Notes under the pieces: model-generated
Seen by the model: the letters and a program-made list of their open reading frames with translations, nothing else
Databases searched by the model: none
What the model was told of the DNA's origin: nothing
Source of the DNA: an uncultured Methylibium sp.
Lineage (GTDB): Bacteria; Pseudomonadota; Gammaproteobacteria; Burkholderiales; Burkholderiaceae_C
Length of the DNA stretch: 64,000 nucleotides
Direction of reading: 5' to 3'
NCBI RefSeq assembly: GCF_902826655.1
Contig: NZ_CADEFR010000014.1
Coordinates: forward strand, 1 to 64,000
Part shown: positions 36,317-51,411 of the stretch, piece after piece
Layout of the letters: each line of letters begins with the position of its first letter
Position numbering within the stretch: position 1 is the stretch's first letter
Made by a program: the position numbers and the translations under genes

Positions 36317-37075
36317 CTATGCGAGCAACCGCGGCAGCAGCGTGGCCGCCGGGCCGCGCAGGCAGAGGTCGGCGACGTCGTCGAGCTCGCTCTCGTGCGG
36401 ATTGACGATCACCACGCGCGCCCCGTGGCGTCGCGCGGTGCGCGCCAGGCCTGCGGCGGGATAGACCGCGCCCGAGGTGCCGACGACGAGCATCAGCGCG
36501 CAGCGCCGGGCCGCCTGCTCGGCAGCATCCAGCGCCGCGACCGGCAGCGGCTCGCCGAACCAGACGACGCCGGGCCGCACGCGGTTGCCGCAGTCGGCAC
36601 AGGTCGGCGGCTCGCCGGCCCGGGCCGACGCCGGGTCGCAGGGCGGCTCGCCGCGTTCCTGCCGCCGGCAGGTGTCGAACCAGCGGTCCTCGAGGATGTC
36701 GCCGTGCAGGCGGATCACGTCGCGGCTGCCAGCCCGCTGGTGCAGGTCGTCGACGTTCTGCGTGACCACCGCCAGCCGGCCCCGGTGCACGGCCGCCCAG
36801 TCGGCGAGCGCCCGGTGCGCCGCGTTCGGCTGCGCCTGGCGCACGCCGTCGCGGCGGCTCGCGTACCAGCCCCACACCAGCGCCGGATCGGCCGCAAAGC
36901 CCTCGGGCGAGGCCAGCCGGGCCGGGTCGAACTTCGCCCAGAGGCCGCTCTGCGCGTCGCGGAAGGTGGGGCTGCCGCTCTCGGCCGATATGCCCGCGCC
37001 CGTCAGCACCGCAATGCGATCCGCGTCGGCGATCCAGCCGCGGACCTGGGCCAGGCCGTCGTCGTCAGGCGCCAC
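36317..37075 (-). CDS. cobB: SIR2-family NAD-dependent protein deacylase
   Basis: 252 residues from GTG 37075, overlapping rlmB by 11 bases. Sirtuin motifs: [35 protein letters not shown] and [15 protein letters not shown]. The YxxR pair in GWYASRRDG corresponds to the Tyr/Arg motif of class III sirtuins that recognise succinyl or malonyl lysine. A zinc module is indicated by CADCG and a pair of upstream cysteines (TC...PPC). It removes acyl groups from lysines using NAD. Neighbours rlmB and upp do not reveal the target. Confidence 0.93.
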   Translation of the reverse strand: MAPDDDGLAQVRGWIADADRIAVLTGAGISAESGSPTFRDAQSGLWAKFDPARLASPEGFAADPALVWGWYASRRDGVRQAQPNAAHRALADWAAVHRGRLAVVTQNVDDLHQRAGSRDVIRLHGDILEDRWFDTCRRQERGEPPCDPASARAGEPPTCADCGNRVRPGVVWFGEPLPVAALDAAEQAARRCALMLVVGTSGAVYPAAGLARTARRHGARVVIVNPHESELDDVADLCLRGPAATLLPRLLA

Positions 37076-37802
37076 GCTGGCGCACCGCCTCGTACAGGCA
37101 GATGCCGCTGGCGACCGACACGTTCAGGCTTTCCACCGCGCCGGCCATCGGCAGGCTCACCAGTTCGTCGCAGGTCTTGCGCGTCAGCTGGCGCATGCCC
37201 TGCCCTTCGGCGCCGAGCACCAGCGCCAGCGGCTCGCGCAGGTCGGCCGCGTAGAGCGTGCGCGGCGCGTCGTCGGCCGTGCCGACCACGCGGATGTTGC
37301 GTTCCTTCAGCTCGTTCAGGCTGCGCGCCAGGTTCGTGACCATGAAATAGGGCACCGTCTCGGCGGCGCCGCTCGCGACCTTGGAGACGGTCGCGTTCAG
37401 GCCGACCGCATGGTCCTTGGGGGCGATCACGGCGTGCGCCCCGGCGCCGTCGGCCACGCGCAGGCAGGCGCCGAGGTTGTGCGGATCGGTCACGCCGTCC
37501 AGCACCAGCAGCAGCGGCGGGCCCTCCACCGTGTCGAGCAGGTCGTCCAGCGACTTCGCCGCCGGCACCGGGTGGACCTTGGCGACCACGCCCTGGTGGC
37601 GGTGCGTGCCGGCCAGGGCCTGCAGGCGCAGTTCGTCGCTGTCGAGCAGGCGCACGCCGGCTTCCTTGGCGCGCTCGACGAACTGGCGCATGCGTGCATC
37701 GCGGCGGGTCGCGTCGATGTAGAGCTCGACGATGGAGCCCGGCGCGGTCTTCAGTCGGACGGTGAGGGCATGGAAGCCGAAGAGCACGCGGGCTTGGGTC
37801 AT
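37065..37802 (-). CDS. rlmB: 23S rRNA (guanosine-2'-O-)-methyltransferase RlmB
   Basis: 245 residues. An N-terminal RNA-binding substrate domain ([10 protein letters not shown] at the start) is followed by the SPOUT domain with [35 protein letters not shown] and [25 protein letters not shown] as the SAM knot. It methylates G2251 of 23S rRNA in E. coli. First gene of the rlmB-cobB-upp-lipoprotein run. Confidence 0.95.
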   Translation of the reverse strand: MTQARVLFGFHALTVRLKTAPGSIVELYIDATRRDARMRQFVERAKEAGVRLLDSDELRLQALAGTHRHQGVVAKVHPVPAAKSLDDLLDTVEGPPLLLVLDGVTDPHNLGACLRVADGAGAHAVIAPKDHAVGLNATVSKVASGAAETVPYFMVTNLARSLNELKERNIRVVGTADDAPRTLYAADLREPLALVLGAEGQGMRQLTRKTCDELVSLPMAGAVESLNVSVASGICLYEAVRQRGA

Positions 37803-37889
37803 GCCGGATTATCGTGGCGTGCCTCGAAGGAAGCCGCCGCCACCGATGGACGCGCGTGCCTTGCTGCGCAACGGCGGGCGCGAACGAGC

Positions 37890-38558
37890 CTACGTCAGGC
37901 GTCCCGCTTCGATCCGCACCTGCCGGTCACACCGCGCGGCGATGCCGCGGTCGTGCGTCACCAGCACCAGGGTCGTGCCCTGCTCGCGGTTGAGCTCGAA
38001 CATCAGCTCCATCACGCGCTCGCCGGTCGCGAAGTCGAGGCTGCCGGTCGGCTCGTCGGCCAGCAGCAGCGCCGGCTTGACGACGAAGGCGCGCGCGAGC
38101 GCCACGCGCTGCTGCTCGCCGCCCGACAGCAGCCGGGGGTAGTGGCCGAGGCGCTCGCCCAGGCCCACGCGCACCAGCATCTCGGTCGCGGCCGCCTTCG
38201 CGTCGGCCCGACCCTGCAACTCGAGCGGCAGCATCACGTTCTCGAGCGCGGTCAGGTTGCCCATCAGCTGGAAGCTCTGGAACACGAAGCCGACGCGCTC
38301 GGCCCGCACCGCGGCGCGGGCATCCTCGTCCAGGGCGAACAGGTCGATGCCGGCGAGTCGCACCGTGCCCTCGGTCGGCACGTCCAGGCCGGCGATGATG
38401 GACAGCAGCGTGCTCTTGCCCGACCCCGACGCTCCGACGATCGCGGCGGACTCCTGCGGTGCGAGCGAGAAGTCGATATCGTGCAGGATCGTCAATTCGC
38501 CGCCCGAGTCCTGTACGCGCTTGGTGACGTGCTCGACGGCGATGATCGTTGCGGACAT
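37890..38558 (-). CDS. ABC transporter ATP-binding protein (YbbA/LolD-like)
   Basis: 222 residues. Walker [10 protein letters not shown] at about 42-50, Q-loop VFQSFQLM, signature [15 protein letters not shown], Walker [13 protein letters not shown]. Sequence closest to MacB/LolD/YbbA-type ATPases that power FtsX-like permeases. The expected permease gene is not next to it: the next minus-strand gene is rlmB. It is divergent from the GDSL esterase, which matches the usual ybbA/tesA pairing. Start codon ATG 38558 has an AAGAAG site. Confidence 0.93.
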   Translation of the reverse strand: MSATIIAVEHVTKRVQDSGGELTILHDIDFSLAPQESAAIVGASGSGKSTLLSIIAGLDVPTEGTVRLAGIDLFALDEDARAAVRAERVGFVFQSFQLMGNLTALENVMLPLELQGRADAKAAATEMLVRVGLGERLGHYPRLLSGGEQQRVALARAFVVKPALLLADEPTGSLDFATGERVMELMFELNREQGTTLVLVTHDRGIAARCDRQVRIEAGRLT

Positions 38559-38582
38559 TGGTTCTTCTTCGAGGATGCTGGA

Positions 38583-39221
38583 ATGGCGATGGGGCGCAGG
38601 CACTGTATCAAGGGGATTTCGGCCGCGCTGCTGCTCGGGTTCGCCGGCGTGGCGACAGCCGCGGCACCGGTGGTGCTGGTCGTCGGCGACAGCCTCTCGG
38701 CGGAGTACGGCCTGCAGCGCGGTAGCGGCTGGGTCGCGCTGCTGGAGAAGAAGCTCGCGCAGGAGAAGGTGGCGGCCACCGTCGTGAACGCCAGCGTCAG
38801 CGGCGACACCACCTCGGGTGGCCGCTCGCGCCTGGCGCCGCTGCTGGCCCAGCACAGGCCGGCCGTCGTCGTGATCGAGCTCGGCGGCAACGATGCGTTG
38901 CGCGGCCTGCCGCTGTCGATGACCGAGCGCAACCTGGCCGAGATGGCGCGCGCCGCCAAGGCCGCTGGCGCCAAGGTGCTGCTGGCCGGCATGCAGGTCC
39001 CGCCGAACTACGGCCGCCAGTACAACGAGGACTTCGCGGCGTTGTTCGCCAAGGTGGCCAAGGCCGAGGGCGCGGCGCTGGTGCCCTTCCTTCTGAAGGG
39101 CGTGGGCGACGCGCCGAACGCCACCGAGCTGTTCCAGGCCGACCGCATCCATCCGAAGGAAGCGGCGCATCCGATCATGCTGGGCAATGTCTGGCCGGTG
39201 TTGCGGCCGTTGCTGAAGTAG
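38583..39221 (+). CDS. GDSL-type arylesterase / TesA-like lysophospholipase
   Basis: 212 residues. A signal peptide ([17 protein letters not shown]) exports it to the periplasm. Block [12 protein letters not shown] with catalytic Ser, block [11 protein letters not shown], block [13 protein letters not shown] and block [11 protein letters not shown] with Asp and His show the SGNH hydrolase family, closest to TesA. It hydrolyses esters or thioesters. It is 24 bases from the start of the divergent ABC ATPase gene. Confidence 0.94.
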   Translation: MAMGRRHCIKGISAALLLGFAGVATAAAPVVLVVGDSLSAEYGLQRGSGWVALLEKKLAQEKVAATVVNASVSGDTTSGGRSRLAPLLAQHRPAVVVIELGGNDALRGLPLSMTERNLAEMARAAKAAGAKVLLAGMQVPPNYGRQYNEDFAALFAKVAKAEGAALVPFLLKGVGDAPNATELFQADRIHPKEAAHPIMLGNVWPVLRPLLK

Positions 39222-39246
39222 GCCGCATTGACTTTCGGAGCGAGCT

Positions 39247-39498
39247 GACCAGCCGACTGCCGGGCTGTACTGCGCTCATGTCCCCCGGCGGGGCTGCGCC
39301 CCGCCTCCTCCTTTACTTCGCTCCGCACAACCCGGCAGCCGGCTGGTCGCCTGAGCCGCCCTGGCATCCGTTGCAAGCGGCTCGAGCGATGACAAGCCGA
39401 GAGCGATGGGCGACCGACGGAGTGAAGCAAAGGAGGAGACGCGAGCGTCCAGCAAGCGTCGGGGGACATGAACGCAGTCGGTCGCCCGTCGCTCTCGG
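39247..39498. repeat. Composite palindromic element: two hairpins with an inverted shared core
   Basis: The whole gap between the convergent esterase and def genes. Hairpin A has 22-nt arms at 39247-39268 and 39327-39348 (20 of 22 pair). Hairpin B has unrelated 22-nt arms at 39397-39418 and 39477-39498 (21 of 22 pair, the other being G-U). The 58-nt interiors (39269-39326 and 39419-39476) are related to each other in opposite orientation, sharing TCATGTCCCCCG and CTCCTCCTTT (complement in B). The cores have their own small inner stems, for example CGGGGCTGCGCCCCG. The layout resembles REP doublets or BIMEs: paired short palindromic units lacking coding capacity. It may also work as a two-way transcription stop. 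Mobility is inferred only. Confidence 0.8.
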
Positions 39499-39527
39499 CC
39501 GGCTCGGAGCGGCCGCCGAGCCCGCAC

Positions 39528-40064
39528 TCAATCGTCAGCGGTCGCATCGAGGCCCGGAAACAACACCTCGGTGAACCCGAACTTCGAGAAGTCTCGCACC
39601 CGCATCGGGTAGAGCGTGCCGATCAGGTGGTCGCACTCATGCTGCACCACACGGGCGTGGAAGCCTTCGGCCTCGCGATCGATCGGCTGGCCCTGCGGGT
39701 CGACGCCGGCGTAGCGGATGCGCGCATGCCGCGGCACGACGCCGCGCAGGCCGGGCACTGACAGGCAGCCTTCCCAGCCGTCCTCCAGCGCGTCGGACAA
39801 CGGCGTGATGACCGGATTGAGCAGCACCGTGCGCGGCACCGGCGGCGCGTCGGGATAGCGGTCGTTGCGGCTGAAGCCGAAGATCACCACCTGCAGGTCG
39901 ACGCCGATCTGCGGCGCCGCCAGGCCGGCGCCGTTGGCCGCCTCCATGGTGTCGAAGAGGTCGGCGATCAGCGCGTGGAGCTCGGGCGTGTCGAACTCGC
40001 GCACCGGCTGCGCGACGCGCAGCAGGCGGGGGTCGCCCATCTTCAGGATCTCGCGGATGGCCAT
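39528..40064 (-). CDS. def: Peptide deformylase
   Basis: 178 residues. Metal enzyme that removes the formyl group from nascent peptides. The three motifs are present: [21 protein letters not shown] with the metal-binding Cys, and [10 protein letters not shown] with both His ligands and catalytic Glu. It is the last gene in the smc-zipA-ligA-def run and starts six bases after ligA ends. Confidence 0.96.
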   Translation of the reverse strand: MAIREILKMGDPRLLRVAQPVREFDTPELHALIADLFDTMEAANGAGLAAPQIGVDLQVVIFGFSRNDRYPDAPPVPRTVLLNPVITPLSDALEDGWEGCLSVPGLRGVVPRHARIRYAGVDPQGQPIDREAEGFHARVVQHECDHLIGTLYPMRVRDFSKFGFTEVLFPGLDATADD

Positions 40065-40070
40065 GTTGTC

Positions 40071-43191
<3,121 letters not shown>

Positions 43192-43195
43192 GGGA

Positions 43196-46714
<3,519 letters not shown>

Positions 46715-46785
46715 CGCGGGCGGCAGATCGCGTGATTCGTCTTCGCGTGAAAGTTGAAGACTATCCGCTATCTATTTGATATTCA

Positions 46786-46812
46786 ACGAAAAACCGGCGT
46801 GGACGCCGGCTT
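46786..46812 (-). terminator. Terminator-like hairpin upstream of smc
   Basis: On the minus strand a 9-bp stem (46804-46812 with 46791-46799, one G-U pair) and a 4-nt loop is followed by a run of five U. It sits 72 bases before the smc start codon, while the next gene to the right (queF) is on the other strand. It may stop antisense transcription coming out of queF, or act as a leader attenuator of smc. Confidence 0.6.
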
Positions 46813-46886
46813 GAGAGTGCGGTGGATGATAGCATCGCGCCCCTCGCCGAACTGCAAGCAAACGTCGGCCGAACCGAGCTTTCGCC

Positions 46887-47372
46887 ATGGCCAAGAACCC
46901 CAGCAGATCCGCCCCGAAGTCCGCCCCCAGGCAACGGCCGATGCCGCCGAATCCGCCGACCGCACCGTCCAAGGAACTGCACGTCTTCCCCAACCCCGCG
47001 CCCGAGCGGGACTACGTCATCCAGTTCCAGATCCCCGAGTTCACCTGCCTGTGCCCGCTGACCGGGCAGCCGGACTTCGCGCACTTCACGATCGACATGG
47101 TGGCCGACCAGCTGTGCATCGAGCTGAAGAGCCTGAAGATGTACATGTGGAGCTTCCGCGACGAAGGCGCCTTCCACGAGAAGGTCACCAACGACATCCT
47201 CGGCAAGCTCGTCGAGACGGCGGCGCCGCGCTTCGCGCGCATCACGGCGCGCTGGTACGTGCGCGGCGGCATCTATACCAACGTCGTCGCCGAGCACCGC
47301 AGGAAGGGCTGGAAGCCGGCTCCGCCGGTCGATCTGCCGGTGCATGCCGTGGAATCCGGCCTGCGCGGCTGA
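46887..47372 (+). CDS. queF: PreQ0 reductase QueF (YkvM type)
   Basis: 161 residues. It reduces the nitrile of 7-cyano-7-deazaguanine to preQ1 with NADPH in queuosine synthesis. Thioimide-forming Cys56 lies in [14 protein letters not shown] with Asp63; the QueF motif [20 protein letters not shown] includes the substrate Glu. The first 30 residues are a Pro/Lys-rich extension. It is the unimodular short type. No preQ1 riboswitch was recognised upstream. Confidence 0.94.
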   Translation: MAKNPSRSAPKSAPRQRPMPPNPPTAPSKELHVFPNPAPERDYVIQFQIPEFTCLCPLTGQPDFAHFTIDMVADQLCIELKSLKMYMWSFRDEGAFHEKVTNDILGKLVETAAPRFARITARWYVRGGIYTNVVAEHRRKGWKPAPPVDLPVHAVESGLRG

Positions 47373-47429
47373 CCCCCCGTCGGCCGCGGCGTCGAATCTG
47401 CCGCGCAAACACCCTGTTACTCTGGTTCA

Positions 47430-47448
47430 GGCCGGTCGATGACCGGCC
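47430..47448. repeat. Palindrome upstream of the outer-membrane protein gene
   Basis: Perfect 8-bp arms GGCCGGTC and GACCGGCC with a GAT spacer, 104 bases before the start codon. It shares ATGACCGGCC with a second palindrome just after the gene. Confidence 0.45.
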
Positions 47449-47552
47449 GATGACAAGGCACTGCTTGCCAGTGCCCCGCCCGGATCGGCTCCACGCCGTG
47501 TCCGTCCCTGCGAGACCTGCGACGCAAGTCAGCAACTCGCCGGAACGTCACC

Positions 47553-48071
47553 ATGGCCTCGTCATCCCCGTTCAGATCCCTCGCCAGCGCGGCCGTGGCC
47601 GTCACGCTGCTGTCGATTGCCGTGCCGGCCAGCGCCGACACGAACGAGCCCGACGGCCAGCACCTCTGGCTCACGACCGGCTTCGTGTCGCGGCACGTCG
47701 GCAGCGGCAACACCGGTCGCTACAACGAGAAGAACGGCGGGCTCGGCATCGAGGTCGCGCTCGACGAGGACTGGCGCCTGGCCGCCGGCGCCTACAGGAA
47801 CTCGATGCGCCAGCACAGTCGCTACGCCCAGGCGGTGTGGTCGCCCGAGTTCACGCGCGCGCGCCGTGGCGACTGGAAGTTCAGCCTCGGTGCCGCGCTC
47901 GGCGTCGTCGACGGCTACCCGGCGATGCGGCACGGCGGTTTCTTCCCGACCGTGCTGCCGGTCGCGTCGGTCGAGTGGCGACGCGTCGGCGTCAACCTGA
48001 CCTACATCCCCTCGCTGGCCGGCAACGTGACCGGCGCCTTCGCGCTGCAGCTCAAGCTGGCCGTGTTCTGA
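47553..48071 (+). CDS. Small outer-membrane beta-barrel protein, unknown function
   Basis: 172 residues. Signal peptide ending near VPASADT; the mature part alternates polar and apolar residues in beta strands and ends with Phe (QLKLAVF), typical of outer-membrane barrels. Notable pieces are HLWLTTGFVSRHVG, YNEKNGGLGIEVALD, AAGAYRNS and VVDGYP. The size of about 150 residues resembles eight-stranded barrels such as PagP, but no catalytic set was identified. It lies between queF and the glycerophosphodiesterase gene and is flanked by related palindromes. Confidence 0.65.
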   Translation: MASSSPFRSLASAAVAVTLLSIAVPASADTNEPDGQHLWLTTGFVSRHVGSGNTGRYNEKNGGLGIEVALDEDWRLAAGAYRNSMRQHSRYAQAVWSPEFTRARRGDWKFSLGAALGVVDGYPAMRHGGFFPTVLPVASVEWRRVGVNLTYIPSLAGNVTGAFALQLKLAVF

Positions 48072-48094
48072 CGCGACCGTCATCGACCGCTCAC

Positions 48095-48113
48095 GGCCGG
48101 GTCATGACCGGCC
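48095..48113. repeat. Palindrome between the outer-membrane protein gene and glpQ
   Basis: GGCCGG and CCGGCC arms enclose GTCATGA; near-perfect 19-base palindrome. It shares ten bases with the palindrome at 47430-47448. It lies 34 bases before the glpQ start and could be an operator. Confidence 0.45.
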
Positions 48114-48146
48114 CCTAGCGTGCGCGCACCCCTTGGAGGAGTGCCC

Positions 48147-49367
48147 ATGCGATCGATCCCCGTCTTCTGCGCCACGCTGGCCTGTGCCCTCGGCCTCGCG
48201 GCCTTCATCCCCGCGGCCTCGGCCGACGACCGCCGCGGCGGCCCGCGCGCCGAATCCGCCCGCCCGCTCGTCATCGGCCACCGCGGCGCCAGCGGCTACC
48301 TGCCCGAACACACGCTCGAGTCGTACGCGCTCGCGATCGAACTGGGCGCCGACTTCATCGAGCCGGATCTGGTCGCCACCAGGGACGGCCACCTGATCGC
48401 GCGGCACGAGCCGAACATCGTCAACACCACCGACGCGGCCTCGCGGCCGGAGTTCGCCGCACGCCGCCGCACGGCCGTGGTCGACGGGTTCCCCGAGGAA
48501 GGCTACTTCGCCTCCGACTTCACGCTGGCCGAGATCAAGACCCTGCGCGCGCGGCAGGCCTTCGCCGAGCGGCCGCAGCAGTTCAACGGCAAGTTCGAGA
48601 TTCCGACCTTCGACGAGGTGGTCCGGCTGGCGCAGCGCAAGGGCCGCGAGCTCGGCCGCGTGGTCGGTGCCTATCCGGAGACCAAGCACCCGACCTATCA
48701 CCAGAAGCTCGGCCTGCCGCTCGAGCAGCGGCTGCTGAACGTGCTGACGCGCCACGGCTGGAACTACCGCGAGGCGCCGGTCTTCATCCAGTCCTTCGAG
48801 CAGGCGAACCTGAAGCTCTTGAACCGGCTGACGCGCGTGAAGCTGGTCCAGCTGATCGATGCGAACGACGTCAACGCGGACGGCACGCTGGACTTCACCG
48901 CGCCCTACGACCGGCCGTACGACTGGACCATCTCCGGCAACCCGGCGCTGCTGGCCCGGACCTTCGCCTACCTGACAACCGACGCAGGGCTGAAGGAAGT
49001 GAAGAGCTATGCCGACGGCATCGGCCCATGGAAGCGCTACATCGTCGGCACGCTCGCCAACCCGGCCGGCTCGGGCGCGGGCGAGGCGAGCCTGAAGCTG
49101 GCCCCCGCCGGCGACCTGATCGCGCGCGCGCACCGGGCCGGCCTGCTGGTCCATGCCTACACCTTCCGCAACGAGCAGCGTCGCCTGGCGGGTGACTACG
49201 CCGGCAATCCGGTCAACGAGTACCTGCAGTTCTTCGGCCTCGGCATCGATGGCCTGTTCACCGACTTCCCCGACAGCGGCGTGGCGGCCCGCGTGCTGCA
49301 CCGGCTCGAGACCGACCCGGGCTACGCCGACTGCCTGACGCGCGAGGAACGGCGCGGCTGCGACTGA
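48147..49367 (+). CDS. glpQ: Periplasmic glycerophosphodiester phosphodiesterase
   Basis: 406 residues from ATG 48147, preceded by GGAGG; a GTG at 48120 is not needed. A signal peptide ends at AASA (residues 1-26). The TIM-barrel GDPD domain has VIGHRGASGYLPEHTLESY, FIEPDLVATRDG and IARHEPNI with the catalytic His and metal-binding Glu residues, and LFTDFPDSG near the end. Length and periplasmic location fit GlpQ, which releases glycerol-3-phosphate from deacylated phospholipids. A terminator follows. Confidence 0.94.
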   Translation: MRSIPVFCATLACALGLAAFIPAASADDRRGGPRAESARPLVIGHRGASGYLPEHTLESYALAIELGADFIEPDLVATRDGHLIARHEPNIVNTTDAASRPEFAARRRTAVVDGFPEEGYFASDFTLAEIKTLRARQAFAERPQQFNGKFEIPTFDEVVRLAQRKGRELGRVVGAYPETKHPTYHQKLGLPLEQRLLNVLTRHGWNYREAPVFIQSFEQANLKLLNRLTRVKLVQLIDANDVNADGTLDFTAPYDRPYDWTISGNPALLARTFAYLTTDAGLKEVKSYADGIGPWKRYIVGTLANPAGSGAGEASLKLAPAGDLIARAHRAGLLVHAYTFRNEQRRLAGDYAGNPVNEYLQFFGLGIDGLFTDFPDSGVAARVLHRLETDPGYADCLTREERRGCD

Positions 49368-49387
49368 CCGCTGCGCGCGCCAACAAG

Positions 49388-49412
49388 AAGCTCGGCCATG
49401 GCCGGGCTTTTC
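49388..49412 (+). terminator. Intrinsic terminator after glpQ
   Basis: 9-bp stem AAGCTCGGC with GCCGGGCTT (one G-U), CATG loop and TTTTC tail; it lies between convergent genes glpQ and the dienelactone hydrolase gene and may work both ways. Confidence 0.8.
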
Positions 49413-49431
49413 GTTCAGGCGAGACGCTCGA

Positions 49432-50325
49432 TCAGACGCCGCGCTCCTTCAACCAGTCTCGCGTCAGCTTCCACGCATACGTCGCCGCCGCCTTGTCGTA
49501 GCTCGGCCGGTAGTCGGCGTTGAAGCCGTGATCGACGTTCGGGAACACGACGATCTCCGAGCCGCTGCCCGACCTGGCGATCGCGCCGCGCATCTTGGCG
49601 ATGGTCTCCTGCTTGACGAAGGCGTCGATGCCCGAGTACAGACCCAGCACCGGCACCTTGACCCGATCGCCGAAGTCGATCGGGTCTTGCGGCCGGATGT
49701 CGGATTTGAAGCCGTCGAGCAGGCCGTAGTAGGCGACCGCCGCCTTCACCTTGGGGTTGTGCAGTGCATAGACCCAGGTCGTGCGGCCGCCCCAGCAGAA
49801 GCCGACCACGCCCAGACGTTCGGTGTTGGCTTGGCCGCTGGCCTTGGCGAAGGCGAGCGCGGCGTCGAGGTCGGCGGTCACCTGGGCATCCGGCACCTTG
49901 GACACCACGGTCGAGATGATGGCGCCGATGTCGGTCAGCTTCGACACATCGCCCTGGCGCGCGAACATCTCCGGCGCGATCGCGTAGTAGCCGAGCTTGG
50001 CGAAGCGGCGGCACATGTCCTTGATGTGCTCGTGCACGCCGAAGATCTCCTGGATCACCAGGATCGTCGGATGCCTCCCCGGCTTGTCGGGGCGCGCCAC
50101 ATAGGCCGGGATCTTGCCGTCGGCGGTGCTCACCATCACCTCGGCGACCTTCAGGCCCCTGGTGTCGGTGGTGATGGTCTGGGCCGACACCGGCAGCGTG
50201 GCGGCGGCGAAGCCGGTCGCCAGCGAGCTCATCACGAAGCCGCGGCGCGAGAAGCCGTCGGCCTCGGGCGCCGGTTGCGCGTGACGGAAGTCGATGGCCT
50301 TCAGGCCGTACTGCATCAGTTTCAT
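49432..50325 (-). CDS. Tat-exported dienelactone hydrolase family protein
   Basis: 297 residues. An N-terminal twin-arginine signal (SRRGFVMSSLATGFAAATLP) suggests folded export. The alpha/beta-hydrolase core shows VIQEIFGVHEHIKD with the Glu that activates the nucleophile, GFCWGG with catalytic Cys, YSGIDAFV with Asp and VDHGFNADYRPSYD with His, as in dienelactone hydrolase. Substrate unknown; the export suggests it is not a catabolic enzyme in the classic pathway. It lies 91 bases downstream of the OhrR-type gene. Confidence 0.9.
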   Translation of the reverse strand: MKLMQYGLKAIDFRHAQPAPEADGFSRRGFVMSSLATGFAAATLPVSAQTITTDTRGLKVAEVMVSTADGKIPAYVARPDKPGRHPTILVIQEIFGVHEHIKDMCRRFAKLGYYAIAPEMFARQGDVSKLTDIGAIISTVVSKVPDAQVTADLDAALAFAKASGQANTERLGVVGFCWGGRTTWVYALHNPKVKAAVAYYGLLDGFKSDIRPQDPIDFGDRVKVPVLGLYSGIDAFVKQETIAKMRGAIARSGSGSEIVVFPNVDHGFNADYRPSYDKAAATYAWKLTRDWLKERGV

Positions 50326-50416
50326 CGGGTCGTTCTCCTGGGTTGAGCGGTGACGGACGATCGAGCGGCAAGGGCTCGCGCGGCCGAGGCCGCGACGAGC
50401 CGGGGGAAAGACCGAT

Positions 50417-50896
50417 TCAGCCGGCGGCGCCGGCCAGCAACGCGCCGCGCAACGCGTGCAGCGCGGCGGTGAGGCTCTGGCGCTCGCGCGCGGAGCAGGC
50501 GGTGGCGCAGGCCACCTGGTCGTGCACCGCGCCGACGCGCGTCTGCAGCTCGGCGCCGCGGCGCGTCAGCGTGATCAGCACCTGCCGCTCGTCGGCGGCG
50601 CTGCGCGTGCGCTCGACCAGGCCTTGCGCCTGCATGCGCTTGAGCAGCGGGGTCAGCGTGCCGGAGTCGAGCGCGACGCGCTGGCCCAGCTCGCCGATCG
50701 TCAGCCCGTCGCACTCCCACAGCGCGAGCAGTGCCACGTACTGCGGATAGGTGAGATCGATCTGCGCCAGCAGCGGGCGGTAGATCTTCGTCATCGCCAG
50801 CGACGCGGCGTACAGCGCGAAGCAGAGCTGCTCGTCGAGCAGGATGGCGCTGGGCGCCGGATGGCGACTGGCTTCGGGTTTCCTGGAGGTGGCCAT
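50417..50896 (-). CDS. MarR/OhrR family organic-peroxide-type regulator
   Basis: 159 residues from ATG 50896 (longer frames upstream lack support). A winged-helix MarR protein with the OhrR motif LLDEQLCFALYAASLAMTK, where Cys is the peroxide-sensing residue, plus YPQYVALLALWECDGLTIGEL, DSGTLTPLLKRM and DERQVLITLT in the DNA-binding part. In most genomes OhrR controls the peroxidase gene ohr; here ohr is absent and the co-directional neighbour is a dienelactone hydrolase. A palindrome 15 bases upstream of the start may be its operator. Confidence 0.88.
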   Translation of the reverse strand: MATSRKPEASRHPAPSAILLDEQLCFALYAASLAMTKIYRPLLAQIDLTYPQYVALLALWECDGLTIGELGQRVALDSGTLTPLLKRMQAQGLVERTRSAADERQVLITLTRRGAELQTRVGAVHDQVACATACSARERQSLTAALHALRGALLAGAAG

Positions 50897-50911
50897 GGCG
50901 GGTCTTGTTGC

Positions 50912-50927
50912 TGCAAATAGTATTGCA
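50912..50927. promoter_or_regulatory. Putative OhrR-type operator
   Basis: The palindrome TGCAA-N6-TTGCA lies 15 bases upstream of the regulator start codon, in an AT-rich patch. Similar TGCAAT/ATTGCA-like palindromes are bound by OhrR proteins. Assignment is by position and symmetry. Confidence 0.55.
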
Positions 50928-51122
50928 CACAAGACGATGCGTGCCGGCGGTGATCGCCCGCGCCGTCGGCGCGGCGGCTCGTCAGGGATTTCGCCGAGGC
51001 GGTGTAAGTCTGGTGCCGCGACCGCGACACACGTCGGTGCGAGGGTTCGCAAGACCAGCACTGTCCGGCCTGGCGCGCTGCCAGTCCATCCCGCTTCAAT
51101 GCCATCTCAGGAGTACACCACC

Positions 51123-51404
51123 ATGATCGTTCAATCGAAGGGCGTGCAACTCGCCGCCGCCGCTGCCGCCCTGGCCTTCTCGGCCGCCGCCTTCTCGGCC
51201 GCGCCGCCGGCGGGCAGCTCGGGCAAGGCGGTCGCCGCGAGCGACAAGGTGCACTGCTACGGCGTGCACAGCTGCAAGGGCAATGGCGACTGCAAGACGA
51301 CCGAGAACGCCTGCAAGGGCCAGAACGCCTGCAAGGGTCACAGCTTCAAGGGCATGCCCGCGGCCGAGTGCCTGAAGGCCGGCGGCACCATCGGCGACCT
51401 GTGA
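51123..51404 (+). CDS. bufA: BufA-type bufferin precursor peptide
   Basis: 93 residues with an AGGAG ribosome site. A signal peptide (to about residue 27) is followed by a Cys-rich core: Cys45 in VHCYG, then Cys51, Cys57, Cys64 and Cys70 in CK-G/T repeats ([23 protein letters not shown]) and Cys83 in AECLKAGG. This matches the BufA2-type periplasmic bufferin family, ribosomally made peptides whose Cys residues are converted by BufB/BufC into copper-binding groups that protect cells against copper. The maturation genes follow directly. Modification of these particular residues is inferred from the family. Confidence 0.87.
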   Translation: MIVQSKGVQLAAAAAALAFSAAAFSAAPPAGSSGKAVAASDKVHCYGVHSCKGNGDCKTTENACKGQNACKGHSFKGMPAAECLKAGGTIGDL

Positions 51405-51411
51405 TCCGCGC

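Noticed and set aside
39278..39574. 98-codon open frame across the palindromic element
   Set aside because: It spans both hairpins, has no ribosome site, and the sequence is explained by the inverted structure.
46800..46886. PreQ1 riboswitch upstream of queF
   Set aside because: No C-rich loop/A-rich tail pseudoknot pattern was recognised in the leader.
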